From positions 1 through 32,573 of the forward strand of contig JANXUC010000165.1 of the NCBI GenBank assembly GCA_025352065.1: a DNA stretch of 32,573 nucleotides, given 5' to 3'. A program made the position numbers and the translations under genes. This document shows, in pieces, positions 17,109 through 25,142 of the stretch. The DNA is from Acidobacteriaceae bacterium (lineage in GTDB: Bacteria > Acidobacteriota > Terriglobia > Terriglobales > Acidobacteriaceae). The notes under the pieces are model-generated. The model was not told where the DNA came from. It did no database searches and saw only the letters and a program-made list of their open reading frames with translations. Every line of letters starts with the position of its first letter. The stretch's first letter is position 1.

Positions 17109-18143
17109 CTATTCCCGCGCGGCAACTGCCGCCACCGCGCGCTTCGGAATCGCTTTCAATCCTGCCTCGATATGCCGGTTGATGTCGCCCTTCGCCACTT
17201 CCGACGCCACGCGAATCGCATTCTTGATCGCATTCGCATTCGACGATCCGTGGCTCACAATGCAGACGCCCTTTAACCCCAGCAGCGGCGCGCCACCGGA
17301 CTCCGAATAATCGAGTCGTTTCTTGAAATCCGCAAATGCGCTGCGTGAGAGCAAATATCCAACTTGCCGGGTGATTGTGGCCCGCAAGGACTCCTTCAAC
17401 ACGAACCGCACCAGATTCACCACGCCTTCGGAAATCTTCAGCGCCACATTGCCTACAAATCCATCGCAGACAATCACATCCACTTGTCCACCGTACAGAT
17501 CGCGGCCTTCCACATTGCCCACAAAATTAAGAGAAAGCTGTTTCAGTAATTGGAACGAAGCTCGCGTCAGCTCGTTGCCCTTGGTCTCTTCCTCGCCAAT
17601 CGAAAGCAGTCCCACCCGCGGCCGCCTCGCGCCAAACATGCTGCGAAAATAAATTTCGCCCATCACCGCAAACTGTTCCAGATTTTCCGGCGTGCAATCC
17701 ACGTTGGCACCCACATCCAGCATGATCGATGCGGTACCCACAGCATTCGGAAACACCGCTGCCAGCGCCGGACGATGCACCCCCGGCAAAACTCCCAGGA
17801 TCATCTTCGCCGCAGCCATGGCCGCCCCCGTGTTGCCCGCTGTGACAAACCCCGCCGCGCGTCCTTCCCGGACCAGGCGCAATCCCACATGAATGGACGA
17901 GTCCCGCTTGGCGCGCACGGCTTGCGCCGCCTTGTCGTACATGGTGATTTGTTCGCGGGCGTGTACGATTTCGATGGGCAGGCCACTATGCGGATGGCGA
18001 TCCAACTCGGCTCGAATGACTTCTTCGCGGCCCACCAGCAACACTTTTACCCCGAGCTGACGCGCCGCTTGCAGGGCGCCTTCAATCTCAGGTTTCGGCG
18101 CCTTATCCGCGCCCATCGCATCGACGGCTATGACGCTCGGCAT
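17109..18143 (-). CDS. plsX: Phosphate acyltransferase PlsX
   Basis: Converts acyl-ACP to acyl-phosphate, the first step of the PlsX/PlsY route to phosphatidic acid. The 344-residue protein has the family start '[20 protein letters not shown]', then [49 protein letters not shown], '[20 protein letters not shown]' and a C-terminal [20 protein letters not shown]. It is soluble and peripheral to the membrane. It follows rpmF by 17 bases and precedes the DinB-like gene by 4, so all three are probably one transcript. Confidence 0.96.
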   Translation of the reverse strand: MPSVIAVDAMGADKAPKPEIEGALQAARQLGVKVLLVGREEVIRAELDRHPHSGLPIEIVHAREQITMYDKAAQAVRAKRDSSIHVGLRLVREGRAAGFVTAGNTGAAMAAAKMILGVLPGVHRPALAAVFPNAVGTASIMLDVGANVDCTPENLEQFAVMGEIYFRSMFGARRPRVGLLSIGEEETKGNELTRASFQLLKQLSLNFVGNVEGRDLYGGQVDVIVCDGFVGNVALKISEGVVNLVRFVLKESLRATITRQVGYLLSRSAFADFKKRLDYSESGGAPLLGLKGVCIVSHGSSNANAIKNAIRVASEVAKGDINRHIEAGLKAIPKRAVAAVAARE

Positions 18144-18160
18144 GCGTTTTCAGGAATGGC

Positions 18161-18346
18161 TTACTTGGATTCTTTTACAACCAGTACTTCGCGGCCTTTG
18201 TAGAAGCCGCACTTGGCGCAGGCGCGATGCGGTAGCTTGCGCTCGTGGCAATTCGGACAGTCCGAAGTCGTGGGCTTAGTCAAAAAATCGTGCGCCCGGC
18301 GCGTGCTGGTCCGTTTTTGTGAATGACGTCGTTTTGGATTTGGCAT
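18161..18346 (-). CDS. rpmF: Large ribosomal subunit protein bL32
   Basis: A 61-residue basic ribosomal protein of the large subunit. It has the typical N-terminus MPNPKRRHSQKRTSTRRAHD and two zinc-ribbon pairs, CPNC and CAKC, so it is the zinc-binding (C+) form. Low-zinc organisms often carry a cysteine-free version; none is in this window. An AGAGA ribosome-binding site precedes the ATG. The leader upstream carries three copies of an A/G-rich motif. It lies between yceD and plsX, the conserved order in many bacteria. Confidence 0.97.
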   Translation of the reverse strand: MPNPKRRHSQKRTSTRRAHDFLTKPTTSDCPNCHERKLPHRACAKCGFYKGREVLVVKESK

Positions 18347-18365
18347 CTAAAATCTCTTTTCTTTT

Positions 18366-18430
18366 TCTAATTCTTTTCGAATTCTTCTTCGTATTTCTTT
18401 CTCTAATTCTTTTTCAAATCTAATTCTTTT
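18366..18430. repeat. Three direct repeats of TCTAATTCTTTT upstream of rpmF
   Basis: Exact 12-base copies lie at 18366-18377, 18402-18413 and 18419-18430. On the rpmF strand they read AAAAGAATTAGA within an almost pure purine leader extending to the ribosome-binding site. The tract may affect rpmF translation or be a simple-sequence expansion. There is no coding potential. Confidence 0.65.
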
Positions 18431-18504
18431 TTGAACTTGATTTTCAAAGCTCGATCTTTATCTCTCCAGAAACCCGACCGCTGTTTGCCATGCTCTGCGG
18501 GAAG

Positions 18505-18555
18505 GGCACGACTTTAGTCGTGCCATCCGAACCCAAAAACACTGGGCTTTAGCCC
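18505..18555. repeat. Two tandem REP-like hairpins between rpmF and yceD
   Basis: GGCACGACT-TT-AGTCGTGCC (18505-18524) has a perfect 9-bp stem. GGGCT-TT-AGCCC (18544-18555) has 5 pairs. Both have the same TTTA-centred 2-base loop. They lie just after the yceD stop on its strand, inside what is normally one operon, so they may shape the mRNA or partly terminate transcription; no U-tract follows directly. Confidence 0.65.
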
Positions 18556-18562
18556 CTGCGGC

Positions 18563-19114
18563 TTAATTCTTCAACTGCGTACGAATATCTTTCAAAGTCG
18601 ACCAGCGCGGATCGTCGGCCTTCGCCACGCAATTACAAGGCTCCACGTTGCGATTCCTTCCGCACGTTGGGCACAGCCCTTTGCAATCCGGACGACACAC
18701 AATCTTCAACGGCACCGCCAGCAATACCTGCTCCAGCAGCACATCCTTCAGCTCCAGCCCGGTCCCAGCATAGTAGCTGATTTCCGCCTCAGCCGCCGTC
18801 ACGCTCAACTCTTCCTTGCCGTCGTCCGACCCCTCAGGCCGGTACAGCAAATCATAGCTGTTCGCCACCTCCGATACGACCGGCTCCAGGCAGCGCGCGC
18901 AAGGCACTTCCAGGGACGTGGAAAAATCTCCATGCACCCGTATATCCAGCAACCGCGCGTGGTTGCCATGCGTTTCTGGCACCAGCTCAGCCCGCCCAGC
19001 CGTTTTCAAAGGCGAACGCTGAATGCAGTCCGGACCAAGGTCCAGAGCCCCAGGAGGAAACTCCTCCACGAAATCCACGGGATGCAGTTCTAACTCGTGG
19101 ATATCGAACAGCAT
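18563..19114 (-). CDS. yceD: YceD/DUF177 family protein
   Basis: A 183-residue member of the DUF177 family linked in other bacteria to 23S rRNA maturation and ribosome assembly. Visible features are 'DIRVHGDFSTSLEVPCARCLEP' with the CARC pair, the central acidic segment, 'ELKDVLLEQVLLAVPLKIVC' and the C-terminal cysteine group CRPDCKGLCPTCGRN plus CNC. The latter probably binds zinc. The position upstream of rpmF matches the conserved order. The gap to rpmF is longer than usual (216 bases) and carries purine repeats and hairpins. The start ATG 19114 opens directly into the conserved N-terminus. Confidence 0.92.
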   Translation of the reverse strand: MLFDIHELELHPVDFVEEFPPGALDLGPDCIQRSPLKTAGRAELVPETHGNHARLLDIRVHGDFSTSLEVPCARCLEPVVSEVANSYDLLYRPEGSDDGKEELSVTAAEAEISYYAGTGLELKDVLLEQVLLAVPLKIVCRPDCKGLCPTCGRNRNVEPCNCVAKADDPRWSTLKDIRTQLKN

Positions 19115-19442
19115 AGCAAACCCCTTAGGCTCAATACGTTAGGTCAATCAATGTACGGGAGACCGCGCAGGACGGAACAAACCGTGAATAGACCAATTCC
19201 TAGGATAAAGGGCGGGGAAAGTAGTGTCAAGAAAACGATACGCCGACTGGAAGGAATGAGCTATTAGCCCATTACCCTGTCTGAAAAAAGTTCAGTATTT
19301 ATTCTTACAAAAAATGCTATAAAATACGCAATAAATTAAATGTAGCTTATCGCTAGTTATTGTATGTATATGTAAATAAATGCATTAGTTAAGTTTAGAA
19401 TAGATTATTCATTGTATTATTTTTTGCGATATAATTTGAAAA
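19115..19442. other. Divergent intergenic region with strongly AT-rich fic-proximal half
   Basis: The gap between yceD and fic holds no gene. The yceD-proximal part (19115-19265) has ordinary composition. From about 19285 to 19442 the sequence is overwhelmingly A and T, with many TATAAT-like hexamers, in clear contrast to the GC-rich surroundings. The fic gene after it has more normal composition. This may be an imported or H-NS/Lsr2-type silenced promoter, or a bendable regulatory tract. Confidence 0.65.
19408..19435 (+). promoter_or_regulatory. Putative leaderless promoter of fic
   Basis: TTCATT (19408-19413), 16 bases, then a perfect -10 box TATAAT (19430-19435). The box ends 7 bases before the fic ATG at 19443, so transcription would begin at or next to the start codon, giving a leaderless mRNA. 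No ribosome-binding site is visible (TTGAAAA precedes the ATG). In so AT-rich a tract chance matches are common, so the call is tentative. Confidence 0.35.
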
Positions 19443-20660
19443 ATGCACGCGATATCTTACGAAGTTCCCGCAGGCTGGATTCAGTACGATAAAGCGGAAA
19501 TATTCAACGAACTGACCACCGCGAAGGCGGCAGTAATAGCCTTACAGACGATGCCGTTTCAACGTAGGTGGGTTGAAGAACTCCAGCAGATTCAGCTCAA
19601 GATGGAAGTAGCGGGTACGTCGCAGATCGAAGGCGCAGACTTCGCTGGCAATGAGCTAGACACAGCGCTCAGGGCGGAGACGGCGGAAGAGCTTCTCACT
19701 CGGTCCCAAAAACAAGCGCACGCCGCCGTGAAAACGTACAAATGGATTGCTGCTTTGCCGGACGGTGTGCCCGTTAGCGCGGAGTTGATTTGCGAAATCC
19801 ATCGCAGAATCGTAGCCGATTGTGACGACGACCACTGTCCCCCTGGGCGCATTCGGTGGGCGGATCAAAACGTTACATTTGGAATGCCCAGGCACAGGGG
19901 AGCCATTGGCGGAAAGGAATGCGAGACAGCCTTCCAGCAATTGGCCCTTGAGGTCCAGACTACATTCAAAGGGCACGATCCCCTGATCCAAGCGCTTGCT
20001 TTGCACTATCACTTCGCGGCGATGCATCCATTTCTGGACGGCAACGGAAGAACGGCCAGAGTGCTAGAGGCCTTGATGCTCCAACGCGCCGGATTGAAGA
20101 ACTCCCTGTTCATCGCGATGTCCAATTATTATTACGAGGAGAAACGGCCCTACCTCGCTACCCTGGCTGCGGTGCGTGCGAGCGCGCACGATCTAACGTC
20201 GTTCTTGCAGTTTGGGCTGCGCGGAATTGCCCAGCAAAGCAAGAGATTAACACTTCTCATCAAGAAAGAAGTGTGCAAACAGCTCTTCCGAAACTTAATG
20301 CATGATCTTTTCGTCCGACTCGAAAGTACAAGAAAGCGAGTTATCGTCAAACGACAGCTACAATTGCTAGAGAAGCTCCTGGATACAGACGGTGCGGTAG
20401 AGTTTACGAAGCTGGCTGACTCCGTCAGAGAGCACTATGCCAAGCGCAAAGTTCCTTATCAGGCAATTGCCAGAGATGTGAATCGGTTATGGGCCTTAGG
20501 GGCGGTAAAAATAGAAAAAGTGGAAGTGGATCCGAATAAGCCGCCTGTTTTTTCCATTGAGGTAAATTTAGATTGGCCCAGCACCATAACCGATACAGAG
20601 TTCTTTGCGAAACTGGAAAATCTGCCGAAATCGAAAACTTATGCTTTCCTTTCCACCTAA
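19443..20660 (+). CDS. Fic family protein (AMP-transferase type, self-inhibited class)
   Basis: Predicted AMPylating or related nucleotide-transferring enzyme, 405 residues. The Fic core motif HPFLDGNGRTAR (195-206) is complete, including catalytic His195. An N-terminal inhibitory helix motif, T59-SQI-E63-G64, fits the (S/T)xxxE(G/N) pattern of class II Fic proteins, in which the glutamate blocks ATP binding. The flap region lies near 'ADQNVTFGMPRHRGAIGG'. Residues about 290-370 look like a winged-helix module (KRQLQLLEKLLDTDGAVEF), often seen in the Fic/DUF4172 group. It is probably cytoplasmic; targets are unknown. It is preceded by the AT-rich tract and overlapped at its 3' end by a small gene. 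Class II proteins usually carry their own inhibition, so no antitoxin is required. Confidence 0.92.
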   Translation: MHAISYEVPAGWIQYDKAEIFNELTTAKAAVIALQTMPFQRRWVEELQQIQLKMEVAGTSQIEGADFAGNELDTALRAETAEELLTRSQKQAHAAVKTYKWIAALPDGVPVSAELICEIHRRIVADCDDDHCPPGRIRWADQNVTFGMPRHRGAIGGKECETAFQQLALEVQTTFKGHDPLIQALALHYHFAAMHPFLDGNGRTARVLEALMLQRAGLKNSLFIAMSNYYYEEKRPYLATLAAVRASAHDLTSFLQFGLRGIAQQSKRLTLLIKKEVCKQLFRNLMHDLFVRLESTRKRVIVKRQLQLLEKLLDTDGAVEFTKLADSVREHYAKRKVPYQAIARDVNRLWALGAVKIEKVEVDPNKPPVFSIEVNLDWPSTITDTEFFAKLENLPKSKTYAFLST

Positions 20661-20862
20661 ATTACACGGCCAAGCCGATTCCAGAGTCGAAGCGATCCGG
20701 CGCTTAGACGAGACTCCGCCCACAGAAGCCGAGCTCGAAGAGCGGAAGTTATTCTGGGAGAGGATACAACGCGTCCATCAGGAATTTGCCAACCGATCTT
20801 TCAAAGATTCGCGCAAATTCCCCACTACGGAAGAAATGCAGCGCGAGGATCGAGAACGCTAG
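20641..20862 (+). CDS. Small charged protein overlapping the fic 3' end
   Basis: A 73-residue hydrophilic protein starting at ATG 20641, overlapping fic by 20 bases and ending 7 bases before the mscS start. It is rich in Glu, Arg and Lys, with a helical look (EAELEERKLFWERIQRVHQE), which resembles small regulatory or antitoxin proteins in size and charge. No known domain is recognised and no separate ribosome-binding site is evident, so translation would rely on coupling to fic. It might be an accessory or antitoxin partner; alternatively the frame is fortuitous. The overlap and its filling of nearly the whole fic-mscS gap support a real gene. Confidence 0.5.
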   Translation: MLSFPPKLHGQADSRVEAIRRLDETPPTEAELEERKLFWERIQRVHQEFANRSFKDSRKFPTTEEMQREDRER

Positions 20863-20869
20863 TCCCATC

Positions 20870-22750
20870 ATGAAACGAACTCCCCAACTCACCTTCGCTG
20901 TCCTGCTGCTGGTCTTAGCGCTCATCCTAACCGCATGGGTGCTGACTACTCCCGGAACCTTGCCGTTCCAAGGCAAATCGCAGACCACCCAGGCGAAGGA
21001 CGCCCAAGCGCAGGGTATTCCGCCAGAGTTCGCCGTGGACAAGCGACCCCTCGTCGTCGCGCGCGATCTCGCTGCGTGGGCTGGCAGTCCTGAAGAGCAA
21101 GACTTAGCCGCTGAGGCGGAAAAGACCGCCGACCACGAAGTGGATCTCGACTTCGCCAGCGCGCTGCGCCGCGTGAACGTTCACCCGCCAGCGCCGTCCA
21201 AGGAAGCCAAAGAGCTGGAGGCGCGCGTCCAGCAGATGGAAATCCAGATCAAAAAAGATCAGGATCGCGCCCTTGATCTGAAGCAAAAGGCGGAAAAGGC
21301 CGGGCTAGGCGAAGGGAACATACAGGGGCAGTCCGAGCTCGCCGACGCCCAGCTTGCGCTTGACGAAGACGAAATCGCCGACGCCAAGGGCGAGCTCGAA
21401 CGCGCCGGCGGTAATGTGCAAGCCAAGGTCGTCCACGCGCGCGAGGAGCACGAAGCGGCCGAAGGCGCACGCAGCAAGACGGTTTACGGCGGCGTGATCG
21501 CCAAACCGTCTGCATCTCCCAACAGCCTGCGCGCCCGGGTGCAGCAATGGAGCCAGGCGCGCTCCGCACAAGCTCAGATCCGGTCCGCGCAGCAACAAGC
21601 TACAGATGCCGTCGCCAACCTCGCCCACCAGCACGACGCGCTGGAAAAGAGAGTCCAGGAAGAGCAGGTAAAAAAGCAGTCGCTTGCGCAACAAGCCTCC
21701 AATAATGGAACAGATTCCTCCACCGCTCGCACTGCCAAGGAAGCCTCGGCGGCAGCATTGGTCTCCGTGCAGCAACTCTCCGAAGATCAGCGCGGCATGG
21801 CGGAACTCGACAAGCGCAGCCAGGATCATCAGGAACTGGTCAGTATCTACAGTCGCTGGATCGACACCGTCAAGCTGCAGCAGTGGGCCGCTTTCCACGC
21901 GATTCTGCAATCGCTGCTCTGGATCACGATCATCGCCTTGCTGGTGTACATCCTCAGCCGCCTCATTGAACGAGCTTTGTCGGACAGCACCATTTCCGAC
22001 CGCAAGCATTTGTTGACCTTGCGCACAGTCATCCGCTTTGCACTGAAAACGGCGGGGCTGCTCGCCATCGTATTTACGATCTTCGGTGTTCCAGAACAAA
22101 TGCCGACCGTTCTGGGACTTGCGGGTGCGGGTCTTACGGTGGCTTTGCAGGATTTCATCATCGGCTTCTGCGGCTGGTTCGTTCTCATGGGCCGGAACGG
22201 AATTCGCGTTGGCGATTTTGTTGAGATCAACGGCGTCGGCGGGGAAGTTGTCGAGATCGGCTTGCTGCGTACTGTAGTTCTGGAAACGGGAAGCTCGACC
22301 GGCTCCGGCTATCCCACCGGTCGCCAGGTTGCGTTCATCAACAGCTACGCGATCAAGGGACACTACTTTAACTTCTCGACTTCCGGCCAATGGCTCTGGG
22401 ATGAGATGGTGGTGCAGGTTCCGTCCGGACAAGACACCACTCCCGTGGCCGACAGTATTCTCAAGATCGTTACCGAAGATACAGAAAAGAACGCGCGCCT
22501 GGCGGAGCAAGAGTGGCAACGTGTTACTCAGCACTACGGTGTAAAGGCGTTTTCAGCCGCGCCGTCCATCAGCGTACGCCCCGCTGGCACGGGGGTCGAG
22601 GTCGTCGTGCGGTACATCACCCGCGCGCAGGAACGCTACGAAGTTCGCACGCGCTTGTATCAGGCGATTGTGGAACTGTTCCAGGGGAAGAGGAGTGTGA
22701 CGGTAGCAGGGTCTGAGCCGACGCTTCCCGGCAATGTGCCTGCGAGTTAG
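20870..22750 (+). CDS. MscS-family mechanosensitive channel with long coiled-coil N-terminus
   Basis: A 626-residue inner-membrane protein. Residues 1-25 form a signal or membrane segment (TPQLTFAVLLLVLALILTAW). Residues about 90-330 are highly charged and coiled-coil-like, rich in Ala, Gln, Glu and Lys. Membrane helices follow at about 341-362 and 387-407. The MscS pore helix is at about 412-440 (VLGLAGAGLTVALQDFIIGF), then the beta domain ('GIRVGDFVEINGVGGEVVEIGLLRT') and a C-terminal cytoplasmic domain to the end. The ATG at 20870 is preferred over an in-frame start at 20786 because it begins the signal segment, though its ribosome-binding site is weak. Pressure-release function is inferred from family; the extended domain, presumably periplasmic, is unlike the minimal channel and may sense the cell wall. 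Confidence 0.88.
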   Translation: MKRTPQLTFAVLLLVLALILTAWVLTTPGTLPFQGKSQTTQAKDAQAQGIPPEFAVDKRPLVVARDLAAWAGSPEEQDLAAEAEKTADHEVDLDFASALRRVNVHPPAPSKEAKELEARVQQMEIQIKKDQDRALDLKQKAEKAGLGEGNIQGQSELADAQLALDEDEIADAKGELERAGGNVQAKVVHAREEHEAAEGARSKTVYGGVIAKPSASPNSLRARVQQWSQARSAQAQIRSAQQQATDAVANLAHQHDALEKRVQEEQVKKQSLAQQASNNGTDSSTARTAKEASAAALVSVQQLSEDQRGMAELDKRSQDHQELVSIYSRWIDTVKLQQWAAFHAILQSLLWITIIALLVYILSRLIERALSDSTISDRKHLLTLRTVIRFALKTAGLLAIVFTIFGVPEQMPTVLGLAGAGLTVALQDFIIGFCGWFVLMGRNGIRVGDFVEINGVGGEVVEIGLLRTVVLETGSSTGSGYPTGRQVAFINSYAIKGHYFNFSTSGQWLWDEMVVQVPSGQDTTPVADSILKIVTEDTEKNARLAEQEWQRVTQHYGVKAFSAAPSISVRPAGTGVEVVVRYITRAQERYEVRTRLYQAIVELFQGKRSVTVAGSEPTLPGNVPAS

Positions 22751-22849
22751 AGCGGCGGGCAAATCCAACGCAATCAGCACTACATCAGATGGAACCCAAG
22801 CGACAGTGCTACGAACATGGATGGCTGCCACAATTCGCGTGAACGCATA

Positions 22850-23214
22850 TCACTTGCGGGCAGGAATGAACCCCAGAAAGACCAGTCCGACAAACCCCAA
22901 AATTAACACGCTATATTCGCCGTAGGCAGGGTTCCTAGGAACCACCGCAACAAGCCAAGCAGCTAGTCCGATCCAAAGAATCGGGCCGTAAAGACACAGG
23001 TTCCTTGCGCCTGTTCTTACTGACCATGCAGCAATTGGCGTCATGACTATCGCAGTGATCGTGGCGCCGATAAAGGCGACGGGAACCACGCCCGGAAGCA
23101 TTAGCGTGCTAAAGGATAGGGACCTGAGGCACAGGCGGCAAATAGCAATCCAAGCGTCAGCGAGTAAATCCAATTGATCATTGCGGCCAACAGCACTCTA
23201 TTCAGTAAACTCAT
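22850..23214 (-). pseudogene. Frameshifted small multi-pass membrane protein
   Basis: The minus strand encodes a hydrophobic protein in two frames. Frame A starts at ATG 23214 (MSLLNRVLLAAMINWIYSLT, then LGLLFAACASGPYP) and stops at 23101. The sequence then continues convincingly in another frame: SFSTLMLPGVVPVAFIGATI, further helices and a C-terminus ending LGFIPARK at 22850. A single-base deletion near 23117 would explain the break. Joined, it would be about 121 residues with four membrane helices. An AAGGAA site precedes ATG 23214. No family is recognised. A sequencing error or a true disruption cannot be told apart here; the second frame alone would give a 107-residue protein from a doubtful start at 23173. 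Confidence 0.6.
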
Positions 23215-23293
23215 TTTGACACATGTTCCTTATCAGGTTGGATGCGCTCGGCAACATGTTAAGGAGCCATACCCGTTCGAGGCTGTTCTGCCA

Positions 23294-23752
23294 TCAGCAT
23301 CCAAACTGCCGTAGATGATGATCCATGTGCAGCCACGCCCAACGCATCCATTCTTCGACCGCCATCTTGGCAAAAAAGGGATGCACAGCGGCGGCCACGC
23401 TCGCTGGCTGCTTTGCGAGTCGTTCCGTTAGAGAGATAAGAATCGAGCGGTCTTTCTCGAATTCCGCTGGCGGGGTACCGCCAATGTTCTGATCGAACTC
23501 AGGCATCGTCTTGATGCCGCGCGGCCAAGGTGCTGGAAGCGCCAGAGCGACCCACTTCATGACTGTGCGCTTGAAGAGATTACTCACGGAGCGGGCTTGC
23601 TTTTCCCCTAGGGCCAGGCGTGACGAATCGCACAAATGGCACACCATCTGGTGCGGCGACATCTTACCCCACGCTCGCGGACTGTCGGTCCGGAGTTTAG
23701 CCACACGCTCTAGCAGCAGTTTCTTGTCGTCAGGATTGGCGAGAGTATTCAT
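23294..23752 (-). CDS. DUF1569 (DinB-like) protein
   Basis: A 152-residue protein of the DUF1569 branch of the DinB superfamily. Typical features are WGKMSPHQMVCHLCDSSRLA near residue 28, a central GGTPP, and the C-terminal 'EEWMRWAWLHMDHHLRQFG'. The histidines in MSPHQMVCH and MDHHLRQ would form the metal site. Function is unknown. It is the second DinB-like protein in this window after the one beside plsX. Start ATG 23752 leaves a 15-base gap from the stop of the upstream TPR gene on the same strand, so the two may be co-transcribed. Confidence 0.85.
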   Translation of the reverse strand: MNTLANPDDKKLLLERVAKLRTDSPRAWGKMSPHQMVCHLCDSSRLALGEKQARSVSNLFKRTVMKWVALALPAPWPRGIKTMPEFDQNIGGTPPAEFEKDRSILISLTERLAKQPASVAAAVHPFFAKMAVEEWMRWAWLHMDHHLRQFGC

Positions 23753-23767
23753 CGCGCGGCCGCGAAC

Positions 23768-24487
23768 TTACTTCTTGATCAATTCCTGCAGTTTGGCCGA
23801 CGCCAAGGCGGCGAACTCAGTGTTGGGATTTTCCTTCTGGAGCTGTTCGTAAATGCGCTGTGCTTCCTTAGGCTGTTGCTTGGCGGCGTAAAGTCCCGCC
23901 AACTCCACTTGCGCGATCTGCTTCGAAACTGTGGAGGAAGGTTTGTCTGACAGTTGCTTGTAGATCTCAATGGCCTGCGTATCGCGATTGGTATCACGAT
24001 ACAGCGCAGCCAACGCCATCTTCGCCAACGCGGAAAGATCGTTGCTGCTCCCGTCAGCCGTCTGCTTCAGAGTTTTCTCGGCGTCAGTGTTGTCTCCCAT
24101 GCCAATCGCGCTCAGGCCGGAGAAATAGCGCGCGAACTCGCCAGACTTAGTAAAGCTGTACTGATCGGCAATCGCCTGAAACTGTTCGTGAGCTTTCTTG
24201 GCGCGTTCGGCTGCGGAAGTGAAGCTAGGGAAGTCGGGCTGTTCCGGCGATCCCGCGGGCCGCAGCGGAGTGTTGTAGGTGCGCAACGCCTTATTCAACT
24301 CGGCGCTGGCAAGCTCGTTGCGATGGTTCAGATACAGCCATCCACCGATCGCCAATGCTGCTACCACCAGCAAAGCGGTTCCTACCTTGATCACGGTGCC
24401 ACGGTGTTCCACGGCCCAGTGAGCGCTCTCCGCCGTCACTTCGCGGAAGCGATCTTCTTTCAGTTTATGTCGAACGTCTGCGCGCAC
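23768..24487 (-). CDS. TPR-repeat single-pass membrane protein (YfgM-like)
   Basis: A 239-residue protein with a cytoplasmic N-terminus, one membrane helix at about residues 33-52 (VIKVGTALLVVAALAIGGWL) and an extracytoplasmic tetratricopeptide region. Helical repeats are visible from about residue 95 on: 'AHEQFQAIADQYSFTKSGEF', 'LAKMALAALYRDTNRDTQAI' and 'AQVELAGLYAAKQQPKEAQR'. The layout resembles YfgM, a chaperone-like partner of the Sec translocon, or a BamD-like scaffold; the sequence does not decide between them. It lies 61 bases downstream of the DksA-like gene and just upstream of the DUF1569 gene. Confidence 0.82.
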   Translation of the reverse strand: MRADVRHKLKEDRFREVTAESAHWAVEHRGTVIKVGTALLVVAALAIGGWLYLNHRNELASAELNKALRTYNTPLRPAGSPEQPDFPSFTSAAERAKKAHEQFQAIADQYSFTKSGEFARYFSGLSAIGMGDNTDAEKTLKQTADGSSNDLSALAKMALAALYRDTNRDTQAIEIYKQLSDKPSSTVSKQIAQVELAGLYAAKQQPKEAQRIYEQLQKENPNTEFAALASAKLQELIKK

Positions 24488-24548
24488 AAAAATTCCTGTC
24501 TCGATCGAAATAAATTTAGGGCTGAATTACCTAGTTTGAGTTACCCGG

Positions 24549-24917
24549 CTACTGCGCCGATTCTTCGAGGATGCCCTGTTCCAGCTTTTCCTGGCACTCA
24601 ATGCAGTGGCGTGTCCAGGGTACCGCATCCAGGCGCTTAGCATTAATTTCCTTGCCGCAGGAAATGCATTCACCGAACGTGCCTTCGCGCATCCGTTCCA
24701 GCGCTTTTTCTACCATAAGCAGAAGCTGGCGTTCGTTGCTGCTCTGGTGAAAAAGAAATTCTTTGGTATAAGAACTGGCAGCCTTGTCGGCAACATCCTG
24801 CGTAGCATCCTGATCGGCATCGCGACCGCTCTGCTGCGTACGCGACACAGTCTGCCGCAGGTCGACGCGACGTGCTTCTAACGTTTTTTTGAACTGCTCC
24901 AGCTTCTTCTTGTCCAT
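24549..24917 (-). CDS. DksA/TraR-family zinc-finger protein
   Basis: A 122-residue protein with a coiled-coil N-terminal half (about 5-75) and a C4 zinc finger: CISC, then CIEC after a 'GKEINAKRLDAVPWTRH' spacer. This is the DksA/TraR architecture; DksA binds the RNA polymerase secondary channel and works with ppGpp. The acidic coiled-coil tip, normally a DxxDxA-like motif, may correspond to DADQDATQD around residues 33-41. ATG 24917 is preferred; the open frame extends to a GTG at 24965 whose extra residues look non-conserved. It is divergent from the beta-lactamase-like gene. It could be a general DksA or a short paralogue. Confidence 0.88.
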   Translation of the reverse strand: MDKKKLEQFKKTLEARRVDLRQTVSRTQQSGRDADQDATQDVADKAASSYTKEFLFHQSSNERQLLLMVEKALERMREGTFGECISCGKEINAKRLDAVPWTRHCIECQEKLEQGILEESAQ

Positions 24918-25066
24918 CGACGTGATATTTCCCGGGGGCGGCTCTACTAGAGCCACGTCCCCCACAACCTCAAACGAAGATGATACGCGCCGAGCGGAAG
25001 CAGCGTCAACTTGAGCGGCGAAGTGGAGGGACAGGTGCAGGGAGCCCCCCGCCGACCGACGAACGA

Positions 25067-25095
25067 GTGACGATGCGCCAGAATCGCGGTATAGT
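25067..25095 (+). promoter_or_regulatory. Putative sigma-70 promoter of the beta-lactamase-like gene
   Basis: GTGACG (25067-25072), 17-base spacer, TATAGT (25090-25095). Transcription would begin near 25102, about 40 bases before the ATG at 25143. This is the best match in the divergent gap from the DksA-like gene. Confidence 0.4.
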
Positions 25096-25142
25096 TTTAG
25101 CGCGGCAGCTTAGCAAGCGGACGCACAATGGAGACCTCAGTC

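Noticed and set aside
21305-22534. A 409-codon open frame on the minus strand
   Set aside because: It lies wholly antisense to mscS, whose domains are clear; its own translation shows no recognisable fold. It reflects codon bias of the opposite strand.
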